Source of the DNA: Rhodospirillaceae bacterium UBA6219
GTDB taxonomy: Bacteria; Pseudomonadota; Alphaproteobacteria; Rhodospirillales; Magnetospirillaceae
DNA: 64,000 nucleotides
Direction: 5' to 3'
Assembly: GCA_002435715.1 (NCBI GenBank)
Contig: DISD01000044.1
Span: forward strand, 1 to 64,000
Positions within the stretch are counted from its first letter, which is position 1. Every line of letters starts with the position of its first letter. Positions 61,227 to 64,000 of the stretch are shown here, in pieces. The position numbers and the translations under genes were made by a program. The notes beneath the pieces were generated by a model, which worked only from the letters and a program-made list of their open reading frames with translations, was not told the DNA's origin and made no database searches.

Positions 61227-62528
61227 TTAGCGGAAGGCGCGAGCCAGGTTGAACATGTCACCGATCAGGCCGCCCAAGCTGCGGGTCGAACGGAACGACT
61301 TGGTGACTTTCTTTTCCTTGGACCGCTTGTCCTCGCCGTCCACGCGCAGCATGGTTTCGGCCGCCGAAGACAGCAGGCGGGGATAATCGGTGAAGAAGTG
61401 CTTGTTGTGGTGCAGCACCTTGGGCAGACGGCGGTACTTGTGCAGGTCCTTCAAGACGAAGCTGTTTTCCAGCGCCTTCTTGTAGGCCGACAGCACCGAA
61501 GCACTCATCGGCTTGCCCGCCTTCTTGGCGTCGATGATGGTCTCGGCGGCCAGACGCCCCGAGGTCATGGCCAGGTTCGAGCCTTCGCGGTGCACCGCGT
61601 TGACGAACTGGGCGGCGTCGCCGACGATCATCCAGCCGTCGCCGAACAGCTGCGGCACGGCGGGCAGGCCGCCTTCGGGGATCAGGTGGGCGGCGTATTC
61701 CTTGACTTCCGAACCGGCCAGCAGCGGCTTGATGGACGGATGGTTCTTGAATTTTTCCAACAGGAAGGCCGGGCGCACCTGGGCTTCGGTGAAGTCCGAA
61801 ACCAAGCAGCCGATGCCGATGGCGATGCTTTCCTTGTTGGTATAAAGGAAGGCGGTGCCGACCATGCCGACGGTGACCGAACCGGCCACTTCGATGACCA
61901 CGCCTTCTTCTTCACCGATGTTGAAGCGGCTTTCGATGACGTCTTGCGGCAGGAAGTGCATTTCCTTGACCGCAAGCGCCACGGTTTCCGGGGCCACTTC
62001 CTTCTTGATGCCGGAACGGCTGCCCACCAGGGCGTTGACGCCGTCGGCCATCACCACCACGTCGGCATAGACCTCGCCGTCTTCACGGTCGGTGCGGACA
62101 CCGATGACCTTGCCCTTGCCGTCCTTGATCAGCTCGGTGACGGTGGTTTCGCAGACCACCAAGGCGCCGGCTTCGCGGACCTTGCGGTTGAACCACTTGT
62201 CGAACTGGGCGCGGATGATGGTGTAGCGGTTGGGCTTTTCCTCGTTGAAGGCGTCCGACCGGTAATGACCACCCACATGGGCCTTGTCGTCCAAGATCCA
62301 CATGCGCTGTTCGACGATGTGGCGCTCCAACGGCGCGTCTTCGCGGAAATCGGGGATGATGCGTTCCAGGGCGTCGGCGTACAGGATGGCGCCTTGGACG
62401 TTCTTGGAACCCGAATATTCGCCGCGTTCGATCTGCAGAACGTTCAGGCCGGACTTGGCCAGGACGTAAGCGCAGGCGTTGCCCGACGGGCCGGCACCGA
62501 TGACAATGGCGTCGAAAGTCTCACTCAT
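61227..62528 (-). CDS. fixC: FixC flavoprotein-quinone oxidoreductase
   Basis: 433 residues. FAD-binding start DAIVIGAGPSGNACAYVLAK, VMADGVNALVGSRSGIK and GDAAQFVNAVHREGSNLAMT. With FixABX it splits electrons from NADH between quinone and low-potential ferredoxin/flavodoxin (electron bifurcation), feeding nitrogenase. Confidence 0.95.
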   Translation of the reverse strand: MSETFDAIVIGAGPSGNACAYVLAKSGLNVLQIERGEYSGSKNVQGAILYADALERIIPDFREDAPLERHIVEQRMWILDDKAHVGGHYRSDAFNEEKPNRYTIIRAQFDKWFNRKVREAGALVVCETTVTELIKDGKGKVIGVRTDREDGEVYADVVVMADGVNALVGSRSGIKKEVAPETVALAVKEMHFLPQDVIESRFNIGEEEGVVIEVAGSVTVGMVGTAFLYTNKESIAIGIGCLVSDFTEAQVRPAFLLEKFKNHPSIKPLLAGSEVKEYAAHLIPEGGLPAVPQLFGDGWMIVGDAAQFVNAVHREGSNLAMTSGRLAAETIIDAKKAGKPMSASVLSAYKKALENSFVLKDLHKYRRLPKVLHHNKHFFTDYPRLLSSAAETMLRVDGEDKRSKEKKVTKSFRSTRSLGGLIGDMFNLARAFR

Positions 62529-62541
62529 GGTCTTGGTCTCC

Positions 62542-63639
62542 TTAGCCGGCCATGCGGTTGACCGCCAGACGGCGGCGGAACGCTTCGGTCAGCGCCGGCA
62601 GGATCTGCAGCGCGTCGCCGACGATGCCCATGTGGGCGAATTCGAAGATGGTGGCGTTGGGGTCGGTGTTGATGGCCAGGATGATGTCCGAGCCTTCGAC
62701 GCCGACGCGGTGCTGAATGGCGCCCGAGATGCCGGCGGCGATGTACAGACGCGGACGGATGGTCTTGCCGGTCTGGCCGATCTGACGTTCAGCCGGCATC
62801 CAGCCCTTTTGCACCACCGGACGCGAGCAGCCGTATTCGGCGCCCAGCACGGCGGCCAGGTCCTGGACCAGCTTGAAGTTTTCCTGGCGACCCAGGCCCA
62901 TGCCACCGGCGACGACGATATCGGCATAGGCCAACTGGGCCTTTTCGATGTTGGCGTCGGCGATGAAGTCCAAGATCTTGGTGATGATCGAGGATTCTTC
63001 CAGGGCCAGCGAGTGGGGAACCACGCGGCCTTCGCGGCCTTCCTGGCGTTCCGGCATGGCCATCACGCGGGGACGGACAGTGGCCATCTGCGGGCGGAAG
63101 TTCAGCGTGTGGATGGTGCACAAAAGCGTGCCGCCGAAGGTCGGGCGGGTGGCCGCCAGCGAACCTTCATGGTCGATGGCCAGTTCGGTGCAGTCGGCGG
63201 TCAGGCCGGTGGCCAGGGTGGTGGCCACGGTGCCGGCCAGATCGCGGCCCAGATTGGTGGCGCCCAGCAGCAGGATTTCCGGCTTGTGGGTGTTGACCAG
63301 ATCGGTCAGCGAGGCGGCGTAGGTCTGGTTGCGGTAATCGGCCAGGATCGGGTCTTCCATCAGATAGACCAGATCGGCGCCGTATTCGAAACAATCCTTG
63401 ACGGCGGCCTGGGTGGCTTCGCCGGGGCCGGCCAGCAGCGCGCCGGCCAATTCGACACCCAGCTTGTCGGCCAGCTTGCGGCCTTCGCCCAGCAATTCCC
63501 ACGACACCGGATGAACGACACCGCGTTCCATCTCGATGAACACCCAAACATGCTTGTAGGCCTTGAAGTGCTCGGGGAGCTCCTTCTTCATCCCGGCGCG
63601 GTTACCACCGGCGGCGGCGGGAGCAGCTTGTTGGCTCAT
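62542..63639 (-). CDS. fixB: FixB, ETF-alpha-like subunit
   Basis: 365 residues. ETF-alpha features: HVWVFIEMERGVVHPVSWEL, LLLGATNLGRDLAGTVATTL, TGLTADCTELAI, and the FAD-binding VVAGGMGLG-QENFKLVQ with KTIRPRLYIAAGISGAIQH. It carries FAD in the bifurcating FixABCX complex. Confidence 0.95.
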   Translation of the reverse strand: MSQQAAPAAAGGNRAGMKKELPEHFKAYKHVWVFIEMERGVVHPVSWELLGEGRKLADKLGVELAGALLAGPGEATQAAVKDCFEYGADLVYLMEDPILADYRNQTYAASLTDLVNTHKPEILLLGATNLGRDLAGTVATTLATGLTADCTELAIDHEGSLAATRPTFGGTLLCTIHTLNFRPQMATVRPRVMAMPERQEGREGRVVPHSLALEESSIITKILDFIADANIEKAQLAYADIVVAGGMGLGRQENFKLVQDLAAVLGAEYGCSRPVVQKGWMPAERQIGQTGKTIRPRLYIAAGISGAIQHRVGVEGSDIILAINTDPNATIFEFAHMGIVGDALQILPALTEAFRRRLAVNRMAG

Positions 63640-63652
63640 GTCACTCTCTCCT

Positions 63653-64000
63653 TCAGGCCTGGGCCACGCGACCGAGCAGGTCGGTGTGCAGCTTGGGGGC
63701 GGCGGCGAAGATCGCCTCGACCGCGTCGTTGGCGATGTCGGTGTTACTGCGGTTGGCGGTTTCCACCAGCTTGGCCTTGTCGGCGCGCGGCTTGGGGGCG
63801 AACACCTTCTTCACCACGGTGGGCGAGCCCTTCAGGCCGCAGCGGGTCAGGTCTTCGATGCCGGCCTTGGCGGCGTTCAGGATGGTGATGGGCTCACGCG
63901 CCGCACGCAGCACGTTGGGCATGGAACCGCGGCGCACCACGTTCGAGCCTTCCAGCATGGTGACCATCACCGGCAAAGCGGTCTTCAGCACCTGGACTCC
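63653..64000 (-). CDS. fixA: FixA, ETF-beta-like subunit (partial, runs off the window)
   Basis: Only the C-terminal ~115 codons are inside; the frame is open at base 64000 (reads V-Q-V-L-K before MLKTALPVMVTML). The ETF-beta end pattern (REPITILNAAKAGIEDLTRC, GLKGSPTVVKKVFAP) is clear. It carries the bifurcating flavin site with FixB. The promoter of the fix operon lies outside the window. Confidence 0.93.
   Translation of the reverse strand, partial: GVQVLKTALPVMVTMLEGSNVVRRGSMPNVLRAAREPITILNAAKAGIEDLTRCGLKGSPTVVKKVFAPKPRADKAKLVETANRSNTDIANDAVEAIFAAAPKLHTDLLGRVAQA

Overview
The window (about 64 kb, GC-rich, dense short-spaced operons) looks like the chromosome of an alphaproteobacterial diazotroph of the Rhodospirillales, plausibly close to Magnetospirillum/Phaeospirillum/Rhodospirillum. 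The reasons are a complete Mo-nitrogenase cluster with an oxygen-sensing type NifA (C-x11-C-x19-C-x4-C), DraT/DraG post-translational control, FixABCX, and sigma-54/NifA promoter architecture. No rRNA, tRNA, CRISPR array or intact transposase was found.

Layout. 1-9.1 kb is an accessory island: a decayed histidine kinase, a secreted protein with a poly-C frameshift, two paralogous toxin-like proteins with shared trunks and different C-terminal tips (one with a probable immunity gene), a BCS1-like AAA ATPase and an orphan array of terminal-type repeats. 9.1-16.4 kb is a cobalamin-riboswitch-headed B12 salvage operon: TonB receptor, btuFCD-type ABC transporter, TonB-like protein and CbiZ. 16.4-22.9 kb holds a PAS-LuxR regulator and a thiolase/acyl-CoA ligase/TRAP transporter operon. 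22.9-30.7 kb is a GlpR-type regulator with a Ugp-like sugar ABC transporter, an endonuclease/phosphatase-family protein, HAD phosphatases and a cupin.

30.8-37.6 kb is an iron locus on the minus strand: feoA-feoB-feoC followed without a break by two small proteins with a PGR-I-RL motif, three small hydrophobic or charged proteins and a P1B-type ATPase with an SCA metal-site motif. I read this as a candidate ferrosome (iron-storage organelle, fez-like) system coupled to ferrous iron uptake. It is the most interesting system in the window.

37.7-64 kb is the nitrogen fixation region: iscA-nifV, nifE-N-X-(DUF269)-fdxB-nifQ, nifH-D-K and a 452-residue protein of unknown function, draT-draG divergent from nifH, nifB-fdxN-nifZ-nifT-(SIR2-like)-2Fe2S ferredoxin, a nifO/ArsC-like gene, a KefB-like antiporter with a UspA protein, nifA, and fixA(partial)-B-C-X with a rubrerythrin-like gene. 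Sequence-visible -24/-12 promoters and TGT-N10-ACA NifA sites lie ahead of nifH, nifE, iscA and nifB. A -24/-12 element also lies ahead of draT, and a NifA site lies ahead of nifA. NifA therefore likely switches on the whole region under nitrogen limitation and low oxygen, FixABCX and ferredoxins feed electrons to NifH, NifB/E/N/X/Q/V build FeMo-co, and DraT/DraG switch NifH off and on. The neighbouring Feo locus would supply the iron this demands.
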